Of a DNA stretch of 7,932 bases, positions 1 through 6,920 are shown one piece after another. The position numbers and the translations under genes are program-made. Source of the stretch: Gammaproteobacteria bacterium (GTDB lineage: Bacteria > Pseudomonadota > Gammaproteobacteria > Chromatiales > Chromatiaceae); the NCBI GenBank assembly GCA_006227775.1, contig SBFV01000417.1, positions 1 to 7,932 on the forward strand, given 5' to 3'. The notes beneath the pieces were generated by a model that was not told the origin of the DNA, did not search any database, and worked only from the letters and a program-made list of their open reading frames with translations. Each line of letters starts with the position of its first letter. The stretch's first letter is position 1.

Positions 1-1226
1 ATCAGTCTTCCGGAAAAGTTCTGTTTTGCCCTGACGAGATGCCCCACCGGGGTATTGCCGGGGACGATGTGGTTGAGAACCAGCGTTTTGACGCCGCAAT
101 CCTCCGCCACCCCGCCGACGTCGCTGATTTTGGTGTGGACGGAGTTGAGATGCTCGATGAGTGCATCCGGCACCCCACTTTCGGCGAGTATGTCGATCCA
201 GACCTCGTCGATTACCTCATGCACGAGGATATCCGCACCCCTTGCCAGTTTTTTCAAATTGCCGCAGGTATTGGCGCCCGTATCGCCGGAGATCACCACG
301 GAACCGTCTGGCGTATCGAAGCGGTAAGCAAGGGAGGGAAAGACCTGATGATGGTCGACCAGAGTGGCCCAGACACTGACGTCCGTATCGGCGTTCCGGT
401 AAACCTGGAATGGATCCATCGGCGGGCAGGGGGTCGTGTTCGGGTCGATGAAATAGGGATTGCACTGCTGGCTTGGATCGAGCAGGCCGCGCTCCGGCAG
501 CGGTATGCGGATGTCGCTGTCAGATGTCCACCCAATATCCTGCGGTTCGACGAGGGTCGTGAAATCGATCCAGCCATTATCCAGGGTGAAGTCATTGATC
601 GTCTGTGCAAACGCCTGCAGGAGCAGACTTGTCATCTCCTTTGTTCCGGGCGTCGTCGAACCACCGGGTGTCTCGACGATCGTCCCGTGGTAGCCCGTTT
701 TATTTTCTTCCAGTTGCCCGCGATCTCCGGGACCCAACACGGTTAGCGGCTTTGAGGTGCCGAGCCCGGCGTTCTGGCCGACCAGCAGGAGTGTCGGATA
801 ATCCGCGGTATGGTCCATGTGAAGGTGGGTAAAGAACAACGCATCGGCATTTCGAAGGAACCGCGACTGACTTTCCTCCGTCTTGCCCCCGGGAGTGGGC
901 ACGAAAATGGCCGTGTTGAACGCTTCCGCCATCCGCTGGGCCGCACCATGCCCGAGGTCGATGAGGTAGATGGCATCCCCGACAAGGAGCGCCGATGAGG
1001 TGCTCACCCGGTTCGACTGCGGATACCATGCAGGTCCACCCGCGGTACCCAGGAGTACGAGCCTGGTATGGTAGTTGGCGGTGCTGCGTTGGGGAGTCTG
1101 GGACGCCGACGCCGGCGCCACCCCGCCCAGACCCGTCAGAAGCGGCGTAACGGCCAATGCTCCGCTACCCCGGAGGAATGCTCGTCGCGAGATGCCTTGG
1201 TTGATTGCTTCTCTGATGAGGCACAT
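1..1226 (-). CDS. Tat-exported metallo-beta-lactamase-fold hydrolase (RNase Z/arylsulfatase-like), 3' end cut by window edge
   Basis: The frame stays open for 408 codons from the ATG at 1226 to the left edge; probably only a short C-terminal tail is missing. An AGGGG ribosome-binding site lies 6 bases before the ATG. The N-terminus carries a twin-arginine signal, SRRAFLR (residues 13-19), then a hydrophobic stretch and an APASA cleavage region ending near residue 41, so the mature enzyme should be folded and periplasmic. The metal-binding motif THLHMDH gives H134, H136, D138 and H139. Further likely ligands are H292 (VDHHQVFPSLAYRF), D315 (SGDTG) and H386 (NHIVPGN). This order matches the RNase Z-like branch of the fold, but export argues against tRNA processing; a periplasmic ester, sulfate-ester or lactone hydrolase is more likely. 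The segment between the two metal-ligand halves holds C255 and C267, a possible disulfide. G+C is visibly lower than in the genes to the right. The fold is certain; the substrate is unknown. Confidence 0.9.
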   Translation of the reverse strand, partial: MCLIREAINQGISRRAFLRGSGALAVTPLLTGLGGVAPASASQTPQRSTANYHTRLVLLGTAGGPAWYPQSNRVSTSSALLVGDAIYLIDLGHGAAQRMAEAFNTAIFVPTPGGKTEESQSRFLRNADALFFTHLHMDHTADYPTLLLVGQNAGLGTSKPLTVLGPGDRGQLEENKTGYHGTIVETPGGSTTPGTKEMTSLLLQAFAQTINDFTLDNGWIDFTTLVEPQDIGWTSDSDIRIPLPERGLLDPSQQCNPYFIDPNTTPCPPMDPFQVYRNADTDVSVWATLVDHHQVFPSLAYRFDTPDGSVVISGDTGANTCGNLKKLARGADILVHEVIDEVWIDILAESGVPDALIEHLNSVHTKISDVGGVAEDCGVKTLVLNHIVPGNTPVGHLVRAKQNFSGRL

Positions 1227-1302
1227 GGCTCACCCCTGCTACTGTTATCCCGGACCACTCCATCAGCTCATATTCAACGGCCTCAGCGTGAAGTGGCCAT
1301 CT

Positions 1303-1341
1303 CAAAACAAAACGGCTCAGGCCAAATGAGCCTAAGCCGTT
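1303..1341 (-). terminator. Intrinsic terminator after tRNA-Lys
   Basis: On the minus strand, starting 7 bases after the tRNA CCA end, a 12-bp stem (arms 1341-1330 and 1322-1311, AACGGCTTAGGC with GCCTGAGCCGTT, one T-G wobble) closes a 7-base loop. It is followed by the T-rich TTGTTTTG. This is a classical Rho-independent terminator. It should end the tRNA transcript and insulate the hydrolase gene downstream from it. Confidence 0.92.
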
Positions 1342-1348
1342 GATTAGA

Positions 1349-1424
1349 TGGTGCGCCCTGCGCGACTCGAACGCGCGACCACCTGATTAAAAGTCAGATG
1401 CTCTACCGACTGAGCTAAGGGCGC
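1349..1424 (-). tRNA. tRNA-Lys (anticodon UUU)
   Basis: All four arms fold. The acceptor stem is GCGCCCT with AGGGCGC (7 perfect pairs). The D stem is GCTC/GAGC, the anticodon stem TCTGA/TCAGG closes the 7-base loop CTTTTAA with anticodon TTT, and the T stem is GCGCG/CGCGC around TTCGAGT. The discriminator is A and CCA is encoded (1351-1349). The length of 76 with CCA is standard. It is preceded at 85-base offset by a degenerate copy of itself and followed by a strong terminator, so the two look like one transcription unit driven from the promoter at 1522-1550. Confidence 0.97.
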
Positions 1425-1429
1425 GAAAA

Positions 1430-1509
1430 TGATGCAGCTTCCCGTGCGGCTCGAACACGCGAGCATCTGATTGTAAAGTCAGATGCTCCAGCGACCGGGC
1501 CAAAGGCGC
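1430..1509 (-). pseudogene. Degenerate tRNA-Lys-like element with an 8-base anticodon loop
   Basis: This element aligns along its whole length with the intact tRNA-Lys just downstream. It keeps a T loop (TTCGAGC), most of the D arm and a recognisable acceptor stem (GCGCCTT/AAGCTGC, one C-C mismatch and one G-T wobble). It differs in four ways: the anticodon loop is 8 bases (CTTTACAA), three extra bases (GGG) sit between T stem and acceptor stem, the D and T stems each carry a mismatch, and the 3' end reads TCA instead of CCA. Bases 1488-1461 form a perfect 10-bp hairpin (GAGCATCTGA/TCAGATGCTC), longer than a normal anticodon arm and partly built from what would be the variable loop. It is most likely a decayed duplicate. 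A retained RNA structure or an odd functional tRNA cannot be excluded. Confidence 0.7.
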
Positions 1510-1521
1510 GCAAGACGCGGG

Positions 1522-1550
1522 ATTATAGGCCAGCCCTCCGCGCAATTAAA
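1522..1550 (-). promoter_or_regulatory. Sigma-70-type promoter for the tRNA unit
   Basis: A perfect TATAAT (1527-1522) is preceded at 17-base spacing by TTTAAT (1550-1545), which matches the -35 consensus at three of six positions. The bases after the -10 box are GC-rich (CCCGCG), a discriminator type typical of stable-RNA promoters under stringent control. The predicted start near 1515 lies only a few bases before the degenerate tRNA element, so the transcript would enter that element first and then tRNA-Lys. The -10 call is strong and the -35 weak. Confidence 0.7.
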
Positions 1551-1556
1551 CCCCGA

Positions 1557-2126
1557 TCAGGGTTTGGGCAGGGTGACGCCCCGCTGGCCCTGGTACTTGC
1601 CGCCGCGGTCGCGGTAGGAGGTCTGGCAACCCTCGTCGGATTCGAAGAACAGGATCTGGGCCACGCCTTCGTTGGCGTAGATCTTGGCCGGCAGGGGGGT
1701 GGTGTTGGAGAACTCCAGGGTGACGTGGCCCTCCCACTCCGGTTCCAGGGGGGTGACGTTGACGATGATGCCGCAGCGGGCGTAGGTGCTCTTGCCCAGG
1801 CAGACGACCAGGACGTCGCGCGGGATGCGCAGGTACTCGACGGTACGGGCCAGGGCAAAGGAGTTGGGGGGGATGATGCAGACGTCGGACTTGAGGTCGA
1901 CGAAGCTGTTGGCGTCGAAGTTCTTGGGGTCGACGATGGCGGAGTTGATGTTGGTGAAGATCTTGAATTCGTCGGCGCAGCGGATGTCGTAGCCGTAACT
2001 GGAGGTACCGTAGGAGATGAGGCGGTCGCCGGCGGCCGATTCCCGTACCTGGCCAGGCTCGAAGGGTTCGATCATGCCCATTTCCGCCACCATGCGGCGG
2101 ATCCAGCGGTCGGACTTGATGGACAT
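1557..2126 (-). CDS. dcd: dCTP deaminase
   Basis: Cytosolic enzyme that deaminates dCTP to dUTP, feeding dTMP synthesis through dUTPase and thymidylate synthase. The 189-residue length and the sequence fit the short Dcd type found in Pseudomonas (start MSIKSDRWIRRM, end RGVTLPKP). Visible landmarks are SSYGYDIRC (42-50), the nucleotide-site segment GKSTYARCG (111-119), EPEWEGHVTLEFSN (128-141) with the probable catalytic Glu138, and the C-terminal KYQGQRG (178-184 region) that closes over the nucleotide. The ATG at 2126 has GGAG eight bases upstream. It lies 153 bases after ptsP with no clear terminator between them, so read-through from ptsP is possible. The family also includes bifunctional dCTP deaminase/dUTPases, but this sequence resembles the monofunctional proteobacterial form. 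Confidence 0.97.
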   Translation of the reverse strand: MSIKSDRWIRRMVAEMGMIEPFEPGQVRESAAGDRLISYGTSSYGYDIRCADEFKIFTNINSAIVDPKNFDANSFVDLKSDVCIIPPNSFALARTVEYLRIPRDVLVVCLGKSTYARCGIIVNVTPLEPEWEGHVTLEFSNTTPLPAKIYANEGVAQILFFESDEGCQTSYRDRGGKYQGQRGVTLPKP

Positions 2127-2279
2127 GGGCCTAACTCCAGCGAGAGGGTGCTAGCAAGCTGTATGGGCGAAACAGGAAATCGTCCATTTTCCAGTGGCCG
2201 ATGCGTCCCCTGGGGGACTCGCTCAATTCAGGAAACATTTGATGGACGGATTCCAAGTGCCGAGGATACCGGCCGGGAT

Positions 2280-4544
2280 TCATTTGCCGGGCCGCAACAG
2301 GCCGATGAGGCCGACCTCTTCCAGGGCCTCGGTCATGAGGCGGCGCACGCAGCCGGCATCCTCGCACTGACGGGCGCTTTCCAGCAATTCCCGGGCCTTG
2401 GCGCGACTGAAGTTGCGCACCACCCACTTGATGCGCACCAGGCTGCCAGCGTTCATGCTCAGGGCATGGACGCCCATGCCGATCAGTAGGGGCACGGCCA
2501 GGGGGTTGCCGGCCATCTCGCCGCAGATGCTCACCTCGCGGCGATGGACGCGGGCGCCAGCCACCACCAGTTCCAGTGCCCGCAGCACGGCGGGGTGAAG
2601 TTCATCGTAGAGCTTGGCGACGTGGGAATTGTTGCGATCGACCGCCAGCAGGTATTGGGTGAGGTCGTTGGTGCCGACGGACAGGAAATCGACCCGTCGT
2701 GCCAGGGCCTCGACCTGATAGACCGCGGCGGGGACCTCGATCATGATGCCGATGGGGGGTGACTGGATCTCCAGCCCCTCCTCCAGCAACTCGTCCCGGG
2801 CGCGGCGGATCAGCTTCTTGGCCTCGTTCACCTCCCCGACCGAGCTGATCATGGGCAGCATGATCTGGAGGTTGCCGAGACCCAGGTTGGCGCGCAGCAT
2901 GGCACGGACCTGAGTGAGAAAGATGTCGGGGTGATCCAGGGTGATGCGGATGCCCCGCCAGCCGAGGAAGGGATTGGACTCCTCGATGGGGAAATAGGGC
3001 AAGGGCTTATCGCCGCCAATGTCCAGGGTGCGGATCGTCACCGGCCGCGGGTGGAAGGTCTCCAGCACCTGGCGGTAGTTGTTGTACTGGGAGGATTCAC
3101 CCGGAAACCGGTCGCGCACCAGGAAGGGCAGCTCGGTGCGGTAGAGGCCAACCCCATCCGACTGTTCATTGCTCAGGGGCCGGGACTCGGACACCAGCCC
3201 GGCATTGAGGAAGAGGGGTATCGAATAGCCGTCGAGGGTCTCGGATGGCAGGGGGCGCAGGCTCTCCAGCTCATCCGTCAGGGCGCGGTCATCGTCCCGC
3301 AGCCGCTGGTACTCCGCCCTCACCACGGGTCCCGGGGCGAGATAGATGCGGCCCCGGTAGCCATCGACCACCACCTCCTTACCCTCCAGGCGCCCCACCG
3401 GGAGGTCGGCCACGCCCATGACCACGGGCACCCCCAACCCCCGGGCGAGGATGGCGACATGGGAAAAACTGGACCCGGTGGCGGAGATGACGCCAGCGAG
3501 GCAGGCTGGCGGCACGGCGGCAAGCTGGATGGCGCTGATCTCCTCGCCCACCAGAATGGTCTGCGGCCCATAGTCAATGGTCTTGGGCTCGACGTTCTGC
3601 AGGTGCGTCAGAATGCGCCGCCCGAGATCGCGGACATCCGAGGCCCGCTCCCGCAGGTAGGGATCATCCATGGCCTCGAAGACCCCGGCATGGTCGGCGA
3701 TGACGTCCCGCAGGGCGGCGGGGGCCCATTGGCCGGCGCGGATGCGCTCAAGGGTACCATCGAGCAGGGTATCGCTCTCCAGCATGAGGCGCCAGGCGTC
3801 AAACAGGGCGCGATCCTCGGGTTTCAGGGTCCGGCCCGAGCGGGTGGCGAGCTGGTCGACCTCCCTCACCACGGCGGCGATGGCGGCCAGGAAGGCCTCC
3901 TCCTCCATGACCGGCTCCTTGGCCTGCCGGTCGGGCACCGCCTCCAGGTCCGCCTGGGGGTAGACCACCGCCGCCGTACCGATGGCGATGCCCGGAGAGG
4001 CCCCCAGCCCCTGGAGAAAGCGGCTGGGAAGGTCCTCGGCGCCCTGGAGGCGGGCCAGCTCACCACTGGCCCTGGCATGGGTGATGGCCCCGGCGAGCTG
4101 GGAGGCGATGGTCATCACCAGGGTGACTTCATCATCCCCAAAGCGCCTGGCCTCCCGTTTACGCAAGACCAAAACCCCCAGCACCCGGCGGTTCTGGATG
4201 ATGGGCGCGCCCAGGAAGCCGCGATAACGCTTTTCGCCGGTCTCGGTGATGAAAAGATACCGGGGGTGGGTGGAGGCGTCGTCGAGGTTGACGGGCTCGG
4301 CGCGCTCGCTGACCAGGCCGATCAGACCCCGGTTGAGTGGCAGGCGGACCTTCCCCACAGCCCCGGGGTTGAGGCCATCGGTCGCCTGGAGGACATGCTC
4401 GCGCTTATCGAAATCGGTGAGGTAGACGGAACAGACATCGGCGCCAACCGCCTTCTTGACGCTGCGGACGATGATCGCCAGGGCCTTCTCGAGGTCCGGG
4501 GCCTCGTTGACCTCTTGAACGATTCGGAGAAGTTGCTCCAGCAT
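2280..4544 (-). CDS. ptsP: Phosphoenolpyruvate-protein phosphotransferase PtsP (EI-Ntr)
   Basis: First enzyme of the nitrogen-related phosphotransferase chain: it autophosphorylates from PEP and passes phosphate to NPr and then EIIA-Ntr, a regulatory relay rather than sugar uptake. From the ATG at 4544 it is 754 residues, close to the 748 of E. coli PtsP. Residues 1 to about 160 form the GAF domain that separates EI-Ntr from the sugar EI (CSVYLTDFD, GFLGAPIIQ, LGVLVLRKRE). The phosphohistidine region SSFSHVAILARGLGVPVVMG puts the active His at 362. The PEP-binding C-terminal part shows GLYRTELPF, DIGGDKPLPYF, SVGTNDLTQYLLAVDRNN and CGEMAGNP with the conserved Cys674. The frame extends seven codons further to a TTG at 4565, but that codon has no ribosome-binding site. 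MLEQLLRIVQEV aligns with the E. coli N-terminus, so I chose the ATG, although its own GGA is weak. It follows rppH by 76 bases without a terminator. Confidence 0.97.
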   Translation of the reverse strand: MLEQLLRIVQEVNEAPDLEKALAIIVRSVKKAVGADVCSVYLTDFDKREHVLQATDGLNPGAVGKVRLPLNRGLIGLVSERAEPVNLDDASTHPRYLFITETGEKRYRGFLGAPIIQNRRVLGVLVLRKREARRFGDDEVTLVMTIASQLAGAITHARASGELARLQGAEDLPSRFLQGLGASPGIAIGTAAVVYPQADLEAVPDRQAKEPVMEEEAFLAAIAAVVREVDQLATRSGRTLKPEDRALFDAWRLMLESDTLLDGTLERIRAGQWAPAALRDVIADHAGVFEAMDDPYLRERASDVRDLGRRILTHLQNVEPKTIDYGPQTILVGEEISAIQLAAVPPACLAGVISATGSSFSHVAILARGLGVPVVMGVADLPVGRLEGKEVVVDGYRGRIYLAPGPVVRAEYQRLRDDDRALTDELESLRPLPSETLDGYSIPLFLNAGLVSESRPLSNEQSDGVGLYRTELPFLVRDRFPGESSQYNNYRQVLETFHPRPVTIRTLDIGGDKPLPYFPIEESNPFLGWRGIRITLDHPDIFLTQVRAMLRANLGLGNLQIMLPMISSVGEVNEAKKLIRRARDELLEEGLEIQSPPIGIMIEVPAAVYQVEALARRVDFLSVGTNDLTQYLLAVDRNNSHVAKLYDELHPAVLRALELVVAGARVHRREVSICGEMAGNPLAVPLLIGMGVHALSMNAGSLVRIKWVVRNFSRAKARELLESARQCEDAGCVRRLMTEALEEVGLIGLLRPGK

Positions 4545-4620
4545 GAATACGACATCCAGCGCCAAAAAAATCAGGGGGGGAGAGCGGAGGGGACCGACCG
4601 ATCAAGGCGGTAGGTAGCGG

Positions 4621-5196
4621 TTACCCCCCTTGGAAGGAACCCTGGGGCGGGCCAGGCCGCAGCCAGCTCCCGGGGGCCAGGGGTTCGGGCTCGCCTGGAC
4701 GGAGGCACCAGTCGCGCACTCCGTCGGGGTAAAGCAGTGGCCGTAGCTCACCCAGGGCCTGTTCGTAAACATGGCGCTTGAAATAGACCACCTCGCGCAG
4801 GGGTTGCCAGTAGCGCACCCAGCGCCAGCCGTCGAATTCGGGTTTGCGGCAACGATCGAGACAGAAGGCGTCCTCCCCGCAATTGACCCGCAGCAGGAAC
4901 CAGCGCTGTTTCTGACCGATACAGACGGGACCGCAGTGCTGGCGAATGTAGCGCTTGGGCAGGCGATAGCGCAGCCAGCCACGGGTGCTGCCGAGCAGGG
5001 TTACCTGATGGGGGAGCAGCCCGACCTCCTCCTCCAGCTCCCGGAACATAGCGTCCAGGGGGGTCTCATCGGCGCGGATACCGCCTTGGGGAAATTGCCA
5101 GGCATTCTGGCCGACACGCCGGCCCCAGAAGAGCTGGCGCTCGGCGTTGCACAGAATGATGCCCACATTGGGGCGAAAACCTTCCTGATCGATCAC
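4621..5196 (-). CDS. rppH: RNA 5'-pyrophosphohydrolase RppH (Nudix)
   Basis: Removes pyrophosphate from the triphosphorylated 5' end of transcripts, opening them to RNase E decay; also known as NudH. The Nudix box GX5EX7REUXEEXGU is complete at residues 38-60 (G38, E44, R52, E53, E56, E57, G59). Family hallmarks are GFRPNVGIILCN, AWQFPQGGI, GWLRYRLPKR, CIGQKQRWFLL and PEFDGWRWV. The start is GTG at 5196, preceded eight bases upstream by AGGG; it matches the E. coli N-terminus MIDDDGYRPNVG. At 191 residues it is somewhat longer than the 176-residue E. coli protein because of a Pro/Gly-rich tail after about residue 165, probably disordered. It sits directly ahead of ptsP, as in E. coli, so the two are probably co-transcribed. 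The 125 bases upstream hold no convincing promoter. Confidence 0.97.
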   Translation of the reverse strand: MIDQEGFRPNVGIILCNAERQLFWGRRVGQNAWQFPQGGIRADETPLDAMFRELEEEVGLLPHQVTLLGSTRGWLRYRLPKRYIRQHCGPVCIGQKQRWFLLRVNCGEDAFCLDRCRKPEFDGWRWVRYWQPLREVVYFKRHVYEQALGELRPLLYPDGVRDWCLRPGEPEPLAPGSWLRPGPPQGSFQGG

Positions 5197-5321
5197 GAGG
5201 GCTACCCTGGCTGAAGTTGGGCCAATTCTCCATGGAATTCATACTTTGAGCAACACTGTGGGCGCGGGGCGGGGAAGTCAAGGAACCGGCATCCCGGCCG
5301 ATGACCAGGCCTGGCTGACGA

Positions 5322-6908
5322 TCAGGGGATAGCGGGGCCTTCACCGGTCCGGGGCGCCCCACCCTCGCCCGCTTCCCGCCAGCGGACCCTCGCCAGGGCG
5401 TCATAGTTACCGTCCGGCGCCAGGCGGTAGCCCTCGAGCCCCAGCCGGGCGGCATAGAACTGGTCTTCGTACCAGAGGGGGATATAGGGCAGGTCCGCCA
5501 GGAGGATGGCCTGAAGCTGGCGATAAAGCACCGCTTGGCGGGTCAGGTCCGGTTCCGCCCGGGCGGTCTGGATGAGTCGGTCCACCGCCGGGTTGCGGTA
5601 GCGGCCGCGGTTGGCCCCCTCTGGTGGCACCGAGGCGCTGTGGAAGACATAGCGGAAGATGTCCGGGGTGCGGATGCCAACCCAGGTGAGGCCGTAGAGT
5701 TGAAAGCGGCCGGCCTTGACGTCGCCGAAGAAGGTCCCCCAGTCATAGCTCTGGATGCGCGCCTCGATACCCACTCGGGCGAGTTGGGCCTGGATGACGG
5801 TGGCGAACCGCAGGCGGAAGGGGTCGCTGGAGGTCTTGTAGCTGAGCCGCAGGGGCCGGTCGGGGCCATAGCCGAGTTCCGTCAGCAGGTCCCGGGCACG
5901 GTCGGGGTCATAGGTCGGGCCGGACAGATCCGGATCGCCGGCCCAATGCTCGGGGGGGAAGATGCCCGCGGCCAGGCGGCCCCCGTCCTTGAGGAGATAG
6001 CGCAGGATCTCCCCCCGATCGATGGCATGGGCCAGGGCCTGGCGCACCGCCGGTATCCCCGTTACCGGGTCGTCCAGATTGAACCCCAGATAGGAATAGT
6101 TGACCCCCGGGGCGCTGACCACCCGCACCTCCCCCCGGCCGCGCAGAAAGCCGACCAGCTCGGGCGACAGGTCGTTCTGCAGCAGATCGATCTCCCCGCG
6201 CAGCAGCTTCATGACCCGCACGTTGGGGTCCTTGACCGCCAGCAGTTCCAGCCTCTGGCCATCCTGGCGACGCTCCAGCACCAACCGGCCCGGCTGGGGC
6301 CAGTCCACCAGGCGCAGGGGTCCGCTGCCCACGGGCAGTTGGGCGAAAGGGTGGCCATTCTCGATCAGCTCCGCCGGCAAAATGCCCAGCCCCAGGAGGG
6401 CGGGAAAGAGGGGATCGGGCTCACGCAACTGGAAGTCGATGACATCCGGCCCGGCGGTGCTGATGCGGTCGATGGCGCTCAGGGCGGAACGATGGGGCGA
6501 TCCGCCGCTGGGGTCGAGGATGGAGTCGAAGGTCGCCTTGACGTCAGTGCTGGTCAGGTAGCGGCCATCGCTGAAGAGACGGCCATCCGTCCCCAGGGTG
6601 AAGCGGTAATGGGTGGGCGTGACCCGCTCCCAGCTTGCCAGGGAGGGTACTGGCAGGCTGCGGTCGTCGAAGGCGATCAGGCGGCGGTATAGGAGCCCGT
6701 TGATCCGCTCCGAGGTGGCATCGGTGGCCAGCCGGGGGTCCAGGTTGCGGGGCGGTCCCGCCAGGCCCATGCGGATGGGGTCCTGGCCGGCCTGGGCCTC
6801 CAGGGTCAGGCTGGCCAGGGCCAAGCAAGTCGTGACCAGCAGGAAGAACCAGGACCCTTTGCCACAGGGCAAACTGGACTTATCCGGGATTAAGTTGCCA
6901 GAGATCAC
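5322..6908 (-). CDS. Family 5 extracellular solute-binding protein (peptide/nickel ABC transporter type)
   Basis: Periplasmic ligand-binding protein of the DppA/OppA superfamily (SBP_bac_5), which delivers oligopeptides, nickel chelates or other solutes to an ABC permease. Numbered from the GTG at 6908 it has 528 residues. Residues 16-40 form a Sec signal peptide (hydrophobic core WFFLLVTTCLALASLTL, cleavage after AQA); there is no lipobox cysteine. Then come LDPRLATDATSERI (56-69) and the family signature region with FSDGRYLTSTDVKATFDSIL (about 111-130). A C-terminal LPYIPLWY lies near 473-480. The start is uncertain. The frame is open back to a TTG at 7016, but that extension crosses an intergenic hairpin repeat and is Gly/Arg-rich, so I reject it. 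A TTG at 6872 would give a shorter, well-formed signal peptide and is a real alternative. No permease or ATPase gene is next to it, so the partner transporter and ligand are unknown. Confidence 0.9.
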   Translation of the reverse strand: MISGNLIPDKSSLPCGKGSWFFLLVTTCLALASLTLEAQAGQDPIRMGLAGPPRNLDPRLATDATSERINGLLYRRLIAFDDRSLPVPSLASWERVTPTHYRFTLGTDGRLFSDGRYLTSTDVKATFDSILDPSGGSPHRSALSAIDRISTAGPDVIDFQLREPDPLFPALLGLGILPAELIENGHPFAQLPVGSGPLRLVDWPQPGRLVLERRQDGQRLELLAVKDPNVRVMKLLRGEIDLLQNDLSPELVGFLRGRGEVRVVSAPGVNYSYLGFNLDDPVTGIPAVRQALAHAIDRGEILRYLLKDGGRLAAGIFPPEHWAGDPDLSGPTYDPDRARDLLTELGYGPDRPLRLSYKTSSDPFRLRFATVIQAQLARVGIEARIQSYDWGTFFGDVKAGRFQLYGLTWVGIRTPDIFRYVFHSASVPPEGANRGRYRNPAVDRLIQTARAEPDLTRQAVLYRQLQAILLADLPYIPLWYEDQFYAARLGLEGYRLAPDGNYDALARVRWREAGEGGAPRTGEGPAIP

Positions 6909-6920
6909 CTCGGCTATTCC

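Noticed and set aside
39..746. Plus-strand open frame of 235 codons opposite the exported hydrolase
   Set aside because: The minus-strand frame has a Tat signal and complete metal-binding motifs through the same DNA, so this frame is a shadow.
1430..1509. Second functional tRNA, possibly tRNA-Val (anticodon TAC)
   Set aside because: TAC can be read only by bulging a base from the stem; the loop is 8 bases, the acceptor and T stems carry mismatches, three bases are inserted and CCA is not encoded. Similarity is to tRNA-Lys.
2127..2279. Small GTCCCCCAGGGGAC palindrome between ptsP and dcd as a terminator
   Set aside because: The stem is short with almost no loop and no T run follows it.
1725..2489. 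Plus-strand open frame of 254 codons across dcd and the end of ptsP
   Set aside because: It is antisense to two confident genes and rich in Val/Asp/Gly from reversed codons; not protein-like.
2931..4613. A 560-codon plus-strand open frame opposite ptsP
   Set aside because: It lies antisense to an unmistakable ptsP, its translation is low-complexity Gly/Asp/His-rich with no domain, and long antisense frames are expected in GC-rich coding DNA.
5197..5321. TTGACT and nearby AT-rich strings as a promoter for rppH
   Set aside because: TTGACT has no -10 partner at proper spacing; GAGAAT pairs only with a poor TTGCTC. No supported promoter.
5535..6692. A 385-codon plus-strand open frame opposite the solute-binding protein gene
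   Set aside because: Shadow of the real gene; repetitive Gly/Ala/Gln-rich translation and no recognisable motif.
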